Below are positions 13,571 through 25,456 of a DNA stretch of 64,000 bases, piece by piece. Within the stretch, counting starts at the first letter, position 1. Every line of letters starts with the position of its first letter. A program made the position numbers and the translations under genes. Source of the stretch: Combretum micranthum (Eukaryota > Streptophyta > Magnoliopsida > Myrtales > Combretaceae); contig JAMXBD010000025.1 of NCBI GenBank assembly GCA_024138025.1, forward strand, positions 1,803,501 through 1,867,500. Reading direction: 5' to 3'. Under the pieces are notes generated by a model. That model saw nothing but the letters and a program-made list of their open reading frames with translations. It had not been told where the DNA came from and did not search any database.

Positions 13571-13618
13571 CCTCTTCTTCTTCTTCTTCTTCTTCTTCTT
13601 CTTCTTCTATATATACGA
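13571..13618 (+). promoter_or_regulatory. CTT tract plus TATA box, probable LTR promoter
   Basis: A run of about twelve CTT triplets leads directly into 'ctatatatacgag', followed some 30 bases later by an A/C-rich leader-like stretch. The same order (pyrimidine-rich and TATA-like sequence) appears in the solo LTR at 60397-60440. Position inside an LTR supports a Pol II promoter of the retroelement; activity is unknown. Confidence 0.45.
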
Positions 13619-14120
13619 GTTTTACTCCATTATTAGTAAGGAAACAAAACCATTAATTTACAACAACTAAATCACCAAAACAACAACCCAACCAATCTTA
13701 GTTTCGTCCTACAAACTAGCAACAACAAACACAAATTCAAACTCCATTAAACACAACTCTAAGCTCAGACTAGGGAGAAGCAAGGTGAGTTTAATCCATA
13801 TTTATTTAGTTTCTGTTAAAACAATGTTCTAAACAGTGTATTGATGAACCTAGCATCGAAAACAACTCAAGAACAAGCTTAAAAACATTCAAACAAGCTC
13901 CAACTAGGTAAGACTTCACGAACCCTAGTTGCACCATTTAGATAAGAAAATTTAAAGATCATGGACATGTTATGATGTTATGAATTGTTATATGTCTAAA
14001 TATATCATGTATAAACTCATAGGAATGATTTAGAGGCATCATTAACGTGAAAAATCCAAGAAAATTAGATAACTCATCGAGGAAGACGATGAACAATATC
14101 TTCTCCAGATGAGCATAAGA

Positions 14121-14760
14121 GAAACACTAAATAATATAATTATTATTATTATAATTAATATTATTATTATTAATATTATTATGAATATTATTATTGTTAT
14201 TGCTATTATGGTAGTTGTTGTAATATTGAGTGGAAGACTAAAATTTTTAATATTACTAATAATATGGTATTTATGGATATTATTAATACTATTATTAATA
14301 TTACTACAACTTATTAATAATAATATTATAGTTGTTATTTAACATTAATATTTTGATGTCATGAAAATTAATATTAATATACTATTGTTTTTACTAAGAT
14401 AGTTAATGTTAATGGCACTATTACAATTATGTATATGGTTATCATCATCATCATCATCATCATCATCGTCGTTACCAATGTTAGTATTAGTAATATTGTT
14501 AATGATGCTATTATTATGATAATTGTTATTATTAATATCAATTATTATTGTTATTATTATTATCACTAATGGTTATTATTATCATTATAACCCATATTAT
14601 TATTATTATTATTATTATCATTGATGTCATTGAGATTACTACTATTTTAATATAGTTATTATGAAAAATAATATTAGTATTACTAACAAATTACCTTATA
14701 ATTATCATTAATAATATTACTGATATTAATATCATTATTGTTAATATTAGTGTACTTTAT
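14121..14760. repeat. Long ATT/TTA trinucleotide-rich tract with a TCA microsatellite
   Basis: About 640 bases built largely from ATT, TTA and AAT triplets with scattered G/C changes, plus a clean TCA run at about 14441-14468. Chance open frames on both strands encode mostly Ile, Asn and Asp and are artefacts of the triplet repeat. The tract lies within solo LTR 1. Confidence 0.85.
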
Positions 14761-16405
14761 AAATGAAAATAAAGTATAATAATTGTAAAATACTTATTTT
14801 ATGCATTAGATTGGAGATTTAACTAATCTAAATTTTTTAATAATATGATACCTATACATAACAAGGAAATTATATGAAGTATATGAAAAGAAACACGACG
14901 ACATTAAACAATAGTAAATAAATACAAGTTCCTATAATAAGACAGATAAGGAACAATATAAAAATAGCAATAATAATAACTATAAAAATATAAGCCTACT
15001 AAATACCAATTTTTCTAATACCTGATAGATATATATAAATACCTAACAAGATCAAGACAAGCAAAATGAAAATAAATATTAAATAATAATTTATTATCAT
15101 AGGACCATTAAAGGACGATATAGTAATAGAAAGAAAACTCGATATTAATATAGGACACTTAGCACTCATAGGAATTTAATTATATAGTTTGTGTGATATT
15201 GATGAATATATTATTCATCTCGATAGATAATCTTGATACCTGTGAGGGTTTTTCCATTGATTACTACGACTAGCCAGTAGGTGAGTAACTCGGTCTTATT
15301 AATTGTATGTGCTCGTAGCTTAGCTAACTTTTAATGAATGATAATAACCTGAATTTGCTGTATAGGTTTATAGGAATTGTTTGTTGTATAAAATATTGAT
15401 TGCCAAGTCACTCTAATGATAATAATAACATAATTATGTATGATTATATTACTTGTATAACATGTTGCTTGTCTGTCTAATGATTGATCGCCTTAAACCT
15501 GAATAAAAACTACTGTACCATAAAGGAAATGAGCATGCATTGCATGATTTGCATAAACAGCATTTGAGTAAGTGGTAGTCCGCTACGTGTTAGTGTTTCG
15601 GATCTCTGGTAATGCTTGATTTATCTTGGCAAGGAAGCTATTAGTTAATTGCAAGATTGCCTTTGTTTTGTTGATACCATATGAACTAAATGGTAAATGA
15701 AGGACGCCGCTTATGGTATTGCTTGAAATGACTAGCACTTAGTAGAGTTTCTAAAGCCAAAACAGGAAATGAGTGTTTAAGACATGATAAATTCAAAGTG
15801 ATAATTAAAATGAGTATTGATGTTTTCCTGTATGCTTAGTCTCTCCTGGGTAGGTAGGCCATAGCATTGTGTTCCTTCAACCTTGATCAGAGGGCGTAAA
15901 TCTTCATCCTCCTTTCGATTCTGGGTTATCCAGGCTTGTAATTGTGCATATGCTTGATAGATGTATTTCATATGATTGTTAATAAACTTGTTTGATACAT
16001 GATTAGTTCCGATTATTCATTGAGCCCGTGGTTTCGCTTATACTCCAACAGTCCTTTCAAGTCTACTTAGGCCATGATTGGTTACTTCCAGGAGGTTAGC
16101 ATCGGTAAGAACTTGAAGATGAAAGTTCATGGAGATTATGGTTAAGTCTTTGTTTTTATTTTAGTCTAAGCTAGTAGTATTTAAATTATTAGTTGTGTGT
16201 TTAGAGATATTTAGAAAGATATTAGAGTTTGTAATGCTATATTCAAGCATTGGGATGATTGTTATTTACTAATTTGTGACTTACATGTATTTATCATTTT
16301 TATTAAAACAACTAAAAGATCTTATTGTTTGAAAACATCGTTCTGAAAACTAGTAATAATAATCAAGTGTAGCTTGTTTACTATTAGGTACCTTGGGGCA
16401 TGACA

Positions 16406-16410
16406 CCTAT
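16406..16410 (+). repeat. Right target-site duplication CCTAT of solo LTR 1
   Basis: Follows the LTR terminus GGCATGACA and matches CCTAT at 12397-12401. Confidence 0.55.
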
Positions 16411-16709
16411 TATCTATATATCAATCCAATCTAACAATATTAATATCATAAAAATAATTTCTAATTTAATTAATTATTTAATTACTCATATTTATATCTA
16501 ACCATTACACATATTTTAAATGGTTTCAATGATAGGTAGAAATTCTCAAAAATAAAAACACAATTCGAAGTTTAATTTAATTTTTTATGGATATGATAAA
16601 ACCCCGACAAAACCCACTCCATTTCTCAAGCAGAAATCCCGTCAAAACTCAAACATCAAACAAATAGTAAAACACAACGCCCAAATCTCTCGCAGACACA
16701 GCCACGGTG
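16411..16709. other. Probable LPXA promoter and 5' leader
   Basis: About 300 AT-rich bases between solo LTR 1 and the LPXA start codon. The last 100 bases become richer in C and A, as in a plant 5' leader. No clear TATA box was identified. The solo LTR therefore ends only about 300 bp upstream of the LPXA start codon. Confidence 0.4.
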
Positions 16710-19700
16710 ATGATGATGAGATCACTCCTCAGACTCCCGAAGACTCTCTCTCCTGCTCGACACCTCTTCTCCACAACTTTCACTCGAAGTCTTTCCTGTA
16801 CCTCTCTCTTTCTAACTCCTCTCTTTCTTTCTGTTTGTCTGTTTTGTCCATGTATTAAAGGTGAAGGTGTTGAAGTGAATATGGTTAAAAAAGGTTTGTT
16901 GCTTTTTTCACTTTTTTGTGTGTGTTTGCAGATGCTACGGATGAGAAACTTCAAGACCCAATTGCTGAATCTTCGAGTTTCATCCATCCAACTGCTGTTG
17001 TTCATCCTAATGCAATCATTGGCCATGTCTGTGTTTTTCTAATTCACTATTTTTATTCTATTGTCCTTCTTACTGTGTGATGTGCATTTATTATTACTTT
17101 ATCAATGTTGGGTATTGATCTTAGGAGGAAAAGTAGTGGGAAATTGGTTTGGCATATATAGATTAATGATTTTTATTTCATTAGATTTAACTGCCATGTT
17201 TACATGCTTTCAATTGAATAATATCCAATGCAGAATCTCCTTTTTTTTTCCTTTTTTAATTTATTTTTGGGTAAATTGAACTGCCTATCCCAGTATAAAC
17301 TTTGTGAAATACATATTGGTATTGACACTTTAAGGGGTATTTGTTATATTTTGAAAATGGGAGATGTCTCTGTATTTTATAAAGTTTATAAGGTGATCAA
17401 TATAATTGACTCTTCATTTTTTTCATTCATACGTTGCAGCATAAGGTAGACAATGTGTCGTTGTCTAATCATAGCTCATGTCTTTCTTCCTTGGCAGGAC
17501 TAATTTTAGTGTTTGCTGAATGAACTATGGTTTTGAATTTAACTTACGGTGGGGATTTATGAACTATTGGATATTTACAATGTGTCTATTGAAAAATGAA
17601 GTACTTATCTACAGGAAAACATGCAGCGTTAAGTTTTTGGTCACTAAATTTGTGTTATGTAATAAGATGTTTGTAGGGTTATAGCTTATTCAACTTGCAG
17701 TCAATTAGATCATATGATCTTTGCTTACAGCATCCCTAGCTATCCAGTTAGTGTCTTTCACTTAATGAATCATTTGTCTTGCTCAGGGTGTTTCAGTTGG
17801 TCCCTTTTGTAGTGTTGGGTCTTCTGCAAAGCTTGGTAATGGATGTCAATTATACCCGGGAGTCATGTCTTTGGTAATACAATACTGGGAGACCAATGCG
17901 TGCTAATGACGTGAGTTTCATATTTTGGTAAATTGCAAACTACTTGTTCAGTGCAGAGTCAGGAATTGACTGTTATGCAGTTTCTTGATACTCCTTGATT
18001 ATGTTAGGCAGTGGTGCTGTCGTTGGCGATGATCTTCCTGGGTATACAGTTATTGGTAACAATAACATTGTTGGTTATCATGCTGTGGTTGGTGTAAAGT
18101 GCCAAGATATGAAGTACAAGGTAAGCCATTGATCTTTCGAAACATCTTTTTTTTTTTTTTTTTTTTGGTGATAATGGGGGCATGACCCGTGCACCAGAAG
18201 TTGCATTATAATGTATCCCTAGGAAGTCCTAGATGGGATTTGAATCTAAGACCTTATGCAAGTCATTATGAGTGTATCCCGGCCTTAAATCATTAGTCTA
18301 ACCCTTTGGGGGTTTTAACATTATTTGTCTCAGCAATTTACAGGAATGCTAGCTTTCTTTTAGTTACTTTCTGTAATTCATTATTTGATTGTATTCGGAA
18401 ATCTTATCTCTGTCTCTTTTGTGACTTTGTGTTGGTAGTCTATGCTGAAGGGGTGAAAATTTGGAGTAGGCCATCACTGAGTAGTTGTAATTTCTTTGAT
18501 TATAGTTAGCAGTCGTACTTTCTAGCATGTAATGCTTCTTCACAGGCTTTTCATCGTAGTGACAAAGACTATTTCAAAATAAGATCGATTCATGACTTGG
18601 TGCTAACTTTAGATAGGCAGTGAGTGCTTTCTTGATGTGGGGGACAACAACGAGATTAGGGAACATACCTCAATCCATCGATCTTCAAAATCAACTGATA
18701 AGACAGTAAGTATGTAAATCAGCAATCACTTACTTCAAATTTAGGCCTTCTTCCTAGTCAATAATTTGTTGTTGTTAATTACCAGGTAATTGGTGATAAC
18801 AACCTAATTATGGGATCTTGTCACATTGCACATGATTGCAAGATTGGGAATAATAACATACTTGCAAACAATAGTCTTCTCGCAGGCCATGTAGTGGTGG
18901 AAGTAAGTTTCTAACTCATATGCTTAATTTTAATGGTTCTGTTCTTTTGAATAAATATTCTGGTATGTCTTGACTGCAGCATCTGACTGGAATTCATTTA
19001 AGTGCTGTGCTTGCAGGATTATACTCATACTGCAGGAGCCATAGTTGTTCATCAGTTTTGCCATGTTGGATCTTTTGCTTTCATTGGTGGTGGTTCCGTG
19101 GTATGTTCCTTCACCATTTTATGACATTGATCTGTAACTTCTTCCAATTGTATTTGTTGAGGGTTATATTTGTTGTATAAAATATTGAGTCAAGTCCACT
19201 TTTATTTTGGGCTTGACTCCTTGGGCTAAGTGACAATTTCCAAGGAGTCCAGTCCAAATTATCCACATGGTAACGTTAGCCAGAACTGCATAGCTACAAT
19301 ATCTTTTATTGGTGGCAGTTATATCTGTTCATTAAAGTGGGGTTGGTTTTTAATTTTAAAATCTTGATGTTAATCTTAAAGTACAAAATTAAATTTATTA
19401 TATGATGATGTTTCTCTTAAAGAAATTTATAACACATCATGTGTGAGTATAGTGCTCTTACGAAATGTAGCTTCAGATATCTCAGGATGTTCCCAAGTAC
19501 ATGATGGTAACTGGAGAAAGAGCTGAACTTCGAGGTTTGAACTTTGAGGGACTTCGACGTAGAGGTTTCACAGTTGCAGAGGTTGGCTGTCAATTTATCT
19601 TTTTTATACTGTTACTTGGCATTTTGATCTCTCACTTGTAGACTGTTAGGTTAAGTTTATGTTACCACGATAAGCGCTTTTGTCTCTTGAACTATTTGCT

Positions 19701-20233
19701 GACTTCACGTGATTCAAATAAACATGCTTATGAAACAAGAAGTGCGTCTGATTTTGCTGTTCTTAGCTGTGACCTTTAATTTGGGTTTAGTTGCAAATCC
19801 CCATATTTTAGTTAGGTTTATAGAACTGTTGTGACAATCTTTTGCTGTCTAGAGACCTGTCAGTTGTAGATTTTTTAGCCAATTTTTATGTAGAACACAT
19901 TTCATGTGGTTGGGTTTCTAAAGAGAGCTTTATGATTATTGGGCAAGCATCTAGATAAAGAGCCTGAGGGAAGCTTATCAGAAGATATTCATGCCTTCTG
20001 AAGCAAATTGTATGGGCTTTGAGGAACGTCTTGCTGAAGTGGTACACATCTTTATCTCCTTAACCCACACTTTATTGAAAATTTTTACAATAATGCTAGA
20101 ACTGGTTGTACAGGAGCAACATCCCGCACTGTCTCAGAGTCCTGCTGTTTGTTCCATGTTAGAATCAATTCGTGATTCTTTTACGAAAGATCGCCGTGGA
20201 ATATGCAAGTTCAAACAATGGAACGTCTCATGA
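16710..20233 (+). CDS. LPXA: UDP-N-acetylglucosamine O-acyltransferase, LpxA-like, mitochondrial; one frameshift
   Basis: Ten exons: 16710-16797, 16932-17026, 17787-17910, 18012-18120, 18613-18705, 18786-18902, 19017-19100, 19477-19581, 19955-20041, 20114-20233; about 340 residues when repaired, close to Arabidopsis LPXA. The first exon is Arg/Ser/Leu-rich, as expected of a mitochondrial presequence. Then left-handed beta-helix hexapeptide repeats ([46 protein letters not shown]), the [11 protein letters not shown] and [17 protein letters not shown] signatures with the catalytic-type His, and [24 protein letters not shown]. The C-terminal helical part ends [10 protein letters not shown]. The enzyme transfers an acyl chain to UDP-GlcNAc, the first step of the lipid A-like pathway. 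A base is missing near 17858-17862: the frame should read [19 protein letters not shown]. The exon 5 acceptor is ambiguous (18613 or 18617). Start chosen at the first ATG of a run of three. Confidence 0.92.
18147..18314 (-). mobile_element. SINE-like insertion in an LPXA intron
   Basis: Read on the minus strand it runs from about 18314 to a 3' poly-A of about 20 bases (the T run at 18147-18166). A Pol III B-box-like string, GATTCAAATCCC, lies on the minus strand at about 18236-18247, followed by the body (CTAGGACTTCCTAGGGATAC) and GGTGCACGGGTCATGCCCCC before the tail. This layout fits a tRNA-derived plant SINE. Possible flanking duplications are only short (aacat-like). It lies within the fourth LPXA intron, antisense to the gene. 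Confidence 0.55.
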
Positions 20234-21714
20234 GACATCAGTCATTGATATCTGCCAATTCATACATAGCCTTGGGTAAAGTGTAGTAATTAGTTTCAAG
20301 TCCCTAGTAAGTTAGAAGCTCATGTCACCAATAGCCAGGTTTATTCGCTGATAGCTGCCTTTCCTTTTTTTCTTTTCTTTCTTTTCTTTTCCGTCTTTTC
20401 ATTATGTTACAGCTTATGTCATGTTCAGGGGTCAATCCTTTTGAGTCACGCCTTAAACTGTTTTCCGTTGGAGACCATCTCTTCAAAGTACCTGGGATTG
20501 TGGCAGGATGATAAAGCTGCCACAATGATGAGAGGCACTATAGGCTGATATAATTACCCATGAGATTGATATCAGAAATATAGACGTCAGCTTCTCAGCA
20601 GGAAGGCAGTACTATATTTCTTGCTTTTAGCAGACTTATAGGATTGTAGTAATTTACATTTTTGTTGTATTGAGTTGTAGAGTGCATTCCTCCCACAAAA
20701 ATCAACAGCTTAGCCTGCATATGTAATGTTCACACTTATCATTGTACTTTCTATTATTTATTAAGGCAAGTTGATGTCATTTCTGAATCCAGACATCAAC
20801 GATGTAATTCTTTAATCTTTTAGCCCTTTTTTTAAGGAATCAGGGTTTAAACAATGAATTAATCACCAATAGACCTGTTTTCCTTTCCCTAGACAACATT
20901 GTGTTTGCAAAGATAGCCTGTTAATTAATCAATGTCCTGCAGTTGACCGCATCATTAACTTATCTGTCATGGAATCTAATAGAATAATTCTCTGGTTACA
21001 TTAGGAATCATGTTTGATTGCATGATCTAGTGATGATGTTGGTGGACCACTACTATCTCTTATAATTTATTGTTGACTTCTTTTTATATTTCTTGAATTG
21101 ATGTTCCTGCAATTTCACTGGCTAGGCGGCATTCATAGTTGAACAATATAATTTTTAACCATACATTGTCAGGGCGATACGCGCGTCCTGGTAAGAAGTT
21201 GGTGTCTTTACTCCCTTCCTCCCTTCATCATGCTGGCATCGACATGCACCCACAGAGAGATTGGTTAGGGTTCTGAAGCTCTCTTTCTCACTTTGAGGAT
21301 TAAATATTCTTCTTTACTCCATTATTTGTGTTTTCATTGATAAAAAGATGCATTGAAGCGTTTTAAAGTTTTTGCCCTTTTCCCTCTTTTAGTTAAATAC
21401 AATCTTTTTAGCCACTTTAGTGCAGTCTTACAGCATCATGCAAGGCTTTCTGTATAGGTTGCAATTGAATATCTTGTTTATCATGTCATTCAAGCTTTGG
21501 TTGGATGAAAGTGCTTTCCAATTCATTGATCACAGACTATTTTTTTCCCCCCTTACGAAGATGATTGAATGGAAGAGTAATCTGCAGAACAAAAGCATTG
21601 GTTATTTGTGCATGAAGATTATTTTGATTGGTTTGTTCTGTTTAGTCCCTTTCTCGTTTTGGCCAAGTGAGTAAGGGATAGAAATTTGTTCTTCTGAGAG
21701 TGTTGTTTTCATTT
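20234..21714. other. LPXA 3' flank and intergenic DNA
   Basis: The first several hundred bases are likely the LPXA 3' untranslated region. After that no exon, RNA gene or repeat could be supported; a pyrimidine-rich tract occurs at about 20357-20399. Confidence 0.4.
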
Positions 21715-21835
21715 TGTCCTAGTAAATAAATACTTGTCTATATTTATAAAGTGATAATAATTGTTTACTTTATTTTAGAAAGGTTTTTATTTTTAAATTT
21801 ATTTGACATTTGGTAAGTGTTTATTTACTAGGATA
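21715..21835. mobile_element. Short foldback (MITE-like) element
   Basis: The left end TGTCCTAGTAAATAAATACT is mirrored by the right end GTGTTTATTTACTAGGATA, giving about 20-bp inverted ends with one or two mismatches around an AT-rich centre of about 80 bases. It has no coding sequence. The family is not recognised and no clear target duplication was seen. Confidence 0.55.
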
Positions 21836-24800
21836 GAACGGAGACATCATTCTCAAAAGCAAATATTTATCCGTGGGTAAGTCTCCATCAATGATATTAT
21901 AAATTGTATAAGGTGCTTGCTTAATTACACCAATACCCTTTTTCTTTTCTTTTATTTATTTTTACTTTTTTTTTTTTTGGTGCAAACATTTGCAAGTACA
22001 AGGTTTTGAGACAATCGGTCTAATTATGTTATTGCTCTTCATCATTAGGGTTTCTTATACTTCAAAAAACGGGTATGTACTTCAAAAACTTGTGGAGACT
22101 TAATATGGTTACCCTTATGAGTTATGAGATTGATGGCATCAGCCATACTCAAGAACTCTATGTGTTTCTATTGATGCTAACACATGCCTCAAATTGTCCA
22201 AAACACAACAAAAGAATGCGAATTCCTGTCAAATTTGGATCAATACAAAAAATACGCGACAAGATTGCATAGTGTGAGGATAATTGGATAACTATGTGTG
22301 TCATATCATGTAAAAGTAGGCCGGAAAATTTTTAAAAATTATCATATACTACCAAGAGATATCACCTAGTTGTTTTCTTCTAAAACAGTAATTGCAAACA
22401 CATACACCACTTCTCAAAGAATTATTCATCGGGTGGGTAACAAAAAAGGATTAGATCGAAAGTACAAAATAGCGGATAGTTATCCATTAAGCCTACTAAA
22501 AGGACACGAGTGCCGAAAGGCACTACCCTATTCCAAGAAGCTTTTTCTTGGCCTTTTTTTCATTTGGTGCCTGAATTTTGTCTCTAAGGAGATAAAATAT
22601 TGAGTTTTTTTTTTTTTTTTTGAATTTATAGAAAAGCATATTGTTCATTGAGAAATCTAGTTTTTTTATCTGAATAGTGATTCCTCTAGATCAAATATGA
22701 TGCATCAATTATATCGAAACTAAGTAGACAATATTTGTTAACAAACTATATTAAGCATGAACTCTATATAAAGTGGTTTTTTTCCCCTTTTCAAATGGAA
22801 AAACTCTATGGTCTTATGAACTAATCTCATCGGTTATTTTAACAGTTAGATTTATAACTAATATAATATACACTAAAATACTTAACATATAGCTATCATA
22901 TTATTTATTTTGATAGTTAAATAATTTATTTGACGTTTAATCGACGAACTATAAAAGTTCTTTCTTAAATATATAAAGTCTCTACATCTATAGAATTCTA
23001 TATATGTCTTCAAGAAGGAGAAATTAACCAAATGCTAGTCATGAGAACATTAAAAGAAAAACAAAAAAGGTGGATGGTGAATCCCTCCATATACCATGTC
23101 AAAAGGAGTAATTGTATTTTCTTTGGGAGCGTTGTACATTATCTTACAGCTTAGTAGGAAGAAGATTCCGGAATTAAATAATGCCCAATGTTTGAATGGA
23201 AAAGAGCAAAATGAGTGGATTTGTAGTTAAAAACATCAAGAGGATATAATTATCCTCAACTTGTTCTAATGTTTGTTGTATTGTAGGATCAATAATGATA
23301 TCTCCAAGAATTATTATTATAATAATAATATAAAAATCATGTACAACTTGGATGACATAATTTAATAATTCCACACATCAGACAAAACCTAGTTGGTTAA
23401 GATATCCATCCAACATATTTTGTCCTAAGGTCTACATCTATCTGTTTCTTCTCTCACCCATCTTTCTCTCCCTTGCTTTTATTGGAAAGAGAATATCCTA
23501 GTCCCCAACTTTCCCATAGTCCTCAATTAAATTTATGGCGCTTGTACCTAAAATAAAGCAATTAAAAAAAGGACACATTAATAAAAAATTAAGATTGAAT
23601 GATGTGAAATGTCTGGTAAACGGTTGGAATAAATAGGTTCTTTTGTTTGATGGTAAAGAATTAGGTAAGACTTGAAAACATTTTGATCATACGGTCTCAT
23701 TGAATTTAATTAGTAATTTACTAATTTCCATGTAAATGGGACTACCATTTTTACATGGATTTCAACTGTAAAGATCAAACTGAGGATTAAAGTGTTTCCT
23801 AGTGTCAATTTGTATTAAGATAATGCATATTTTCCATTAGGCAGGTAACATAATGTAGTTAATAATAGCTACATGGACCTTTTGATGACCTTGAATGATG
23901 ATTAAGTAGCACTTCAAGCAATTAAAGTATAACATAATCCATGAGGTTTTAGTTGGAAAAAAAAATAAAAAAATAAAAAATAAAACATACCCAAGTTTCC
24001 TCATTCTTTGGCATTTTCTACTTCCTATTAGTATTATTTCTTTCTTTAGTTACATAATTAAAGACACCCTTTATTCTTTATTTTTCATATTTAGGATATC
24101 TATGATTTCAATTGTCAATTACATAATTTAAGTTCTTATGTTTTTTTCAATTTGCATATCTCTGCTATCGTTTTTAATTCACTTAGATATAAGTTAATTA
24201 AATCAAAATTTTATTAACCATGCTTTCATATTTTCTTTTAGCTTTTTCATATTTAAAGAGTGGTCATGAAGTTGAACTTATGTAACCCAAAAAAAAAAAG
24301 ATAAATCATACATGTATGCATTTTTATGCTCATTTTATTACACCAAAAACAGTTGAATATAAGCCAGTTAATGAGAAATGGTTCAAACTTTTAAATCAAA
24401 AGTTGAACAAACAATGAAACAGAACAATTAATTCAAGTCATCTCATTCTTGACTTGTCTCTCAAATGCCTTGGTGATTACTTGAACGGATTAGCCTTTAG
24501 TACTAAAAGAGGTTGAATTGGTTGATCAAGAAGGAGTTTCAAAGTCATTTTCTTTAATTTTCCTCTCCCAGGATTGAATTTACATCCATCCAAATCCAAC
24601 CACCTTCAAACCATTGAGAAATCATTTTCATGCCCTTCCCTCTACCTTCCATATAGTAAACTATATTTTCATTTCCCCTTGTGAAGGAAAAGAACCCCTT
24701 AGTATAAAATTTAAAAGACCAATATGTTAGGATTTCAATATCTATCAACTAACTTGGACTAAGCATTTCATTTAATTGACTAATCCCAACAAATTGTTTG

Positions 24801-25456
24801 ATCAAATGAGCTGCTATTTTCCAGATTAGCACATCCCACCTCCTAATTATTACATAGTCAAACAATAAGTTAGAATGTTGTTATTCTCGTACTATTAAAA
24901 GATAAACTTTTCATAATCTATTACGTTTATATCATGGAATTTTCAGAGCCAGATATTTGAGCTAGTAAAATTATCATTGATAAGATAAGCTTGCTTTATA
25001 AATATGCACACACATAGATATAAGAAAAATATTTATGAATATTTTGTATACCCGTGAATATTCCAAATAATAAAATTTTCCATGTTTTCATCCATTTATT
25101 TTTTCATAAAGTATGTAATCAGTGATAGAAAACATTAAAAAATATATTTTTTAGGTTTTTAATAAGTATCTCAAATTACCTCATAAATAGATTTGTACCG
25201 ACATTTCTATTTTTATTTTATATTGGTTTAGAGAGCAACTAGAAAGAAAAATCCAAATATTAAACTATATCCATCCAATCAATTTCTTTAGAAGTGCATC
25301 CACTCTCATAAATCCCACCACACCTATTATCTTATATACCACCAAACATATCATTACTTATTCTCCATCTCCCTCCCTCCCTCCCTCTTTCTCTTCTTTA
25401 AATTTGGTGTTGGTTAGTTCTTTGAAGCTAGGGTTTATTCTTTTGTCTAGGAAAGC
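21836..25456. other. Intergenic region and MYB promoter
   Basis: No gene can be supported between the foldback element and the MYB start. Chance frames at 22075-22603 lack homology. T- and A-rich homopolymers are frequent. The last 200 bases hold a likely MYB promoter and leader: a TATA-like CTTATATACC at about 25330 and a CTCC/CTTT-rich leader at about 25365-25400, typical of plant 5' leaders. Confidence 0.4.

Larger units (their letters stand above)
12402..16405 (+). mobile_element. Solo LTR of a retrotransposon (about 4.0 kb), TSD CCTAT
   Basis: The right end reads CCTTGGGGCATGACA, a typical plant gypsy-type LTR terminus. The left end TCTAAATCCCGAAAATT resembles the start of the solo LTR at 59725 (TGTAAACCCCGGTATTC), with TG decayed to TC. 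Flanking CCTAT repeats match. A CTT tract (13571-13606) and a TATA box (ctatatatacgag, about 13606) mark a probable promoter, followed by a leader-like A/C-rich region. There is no gag, protease, reverse transcriptase or integrase, and no second LTR nearby, hence a solo LTR. The imperfect left terminus leaves the exact start open. Confidence 0.55.

Noticed and set aside
14109..14566. Open frames rich in Ile/Asn (+) and Asp/Asn (-)
   Set aside because: They are translations of ATT and TCA triplet repeats, not genes.
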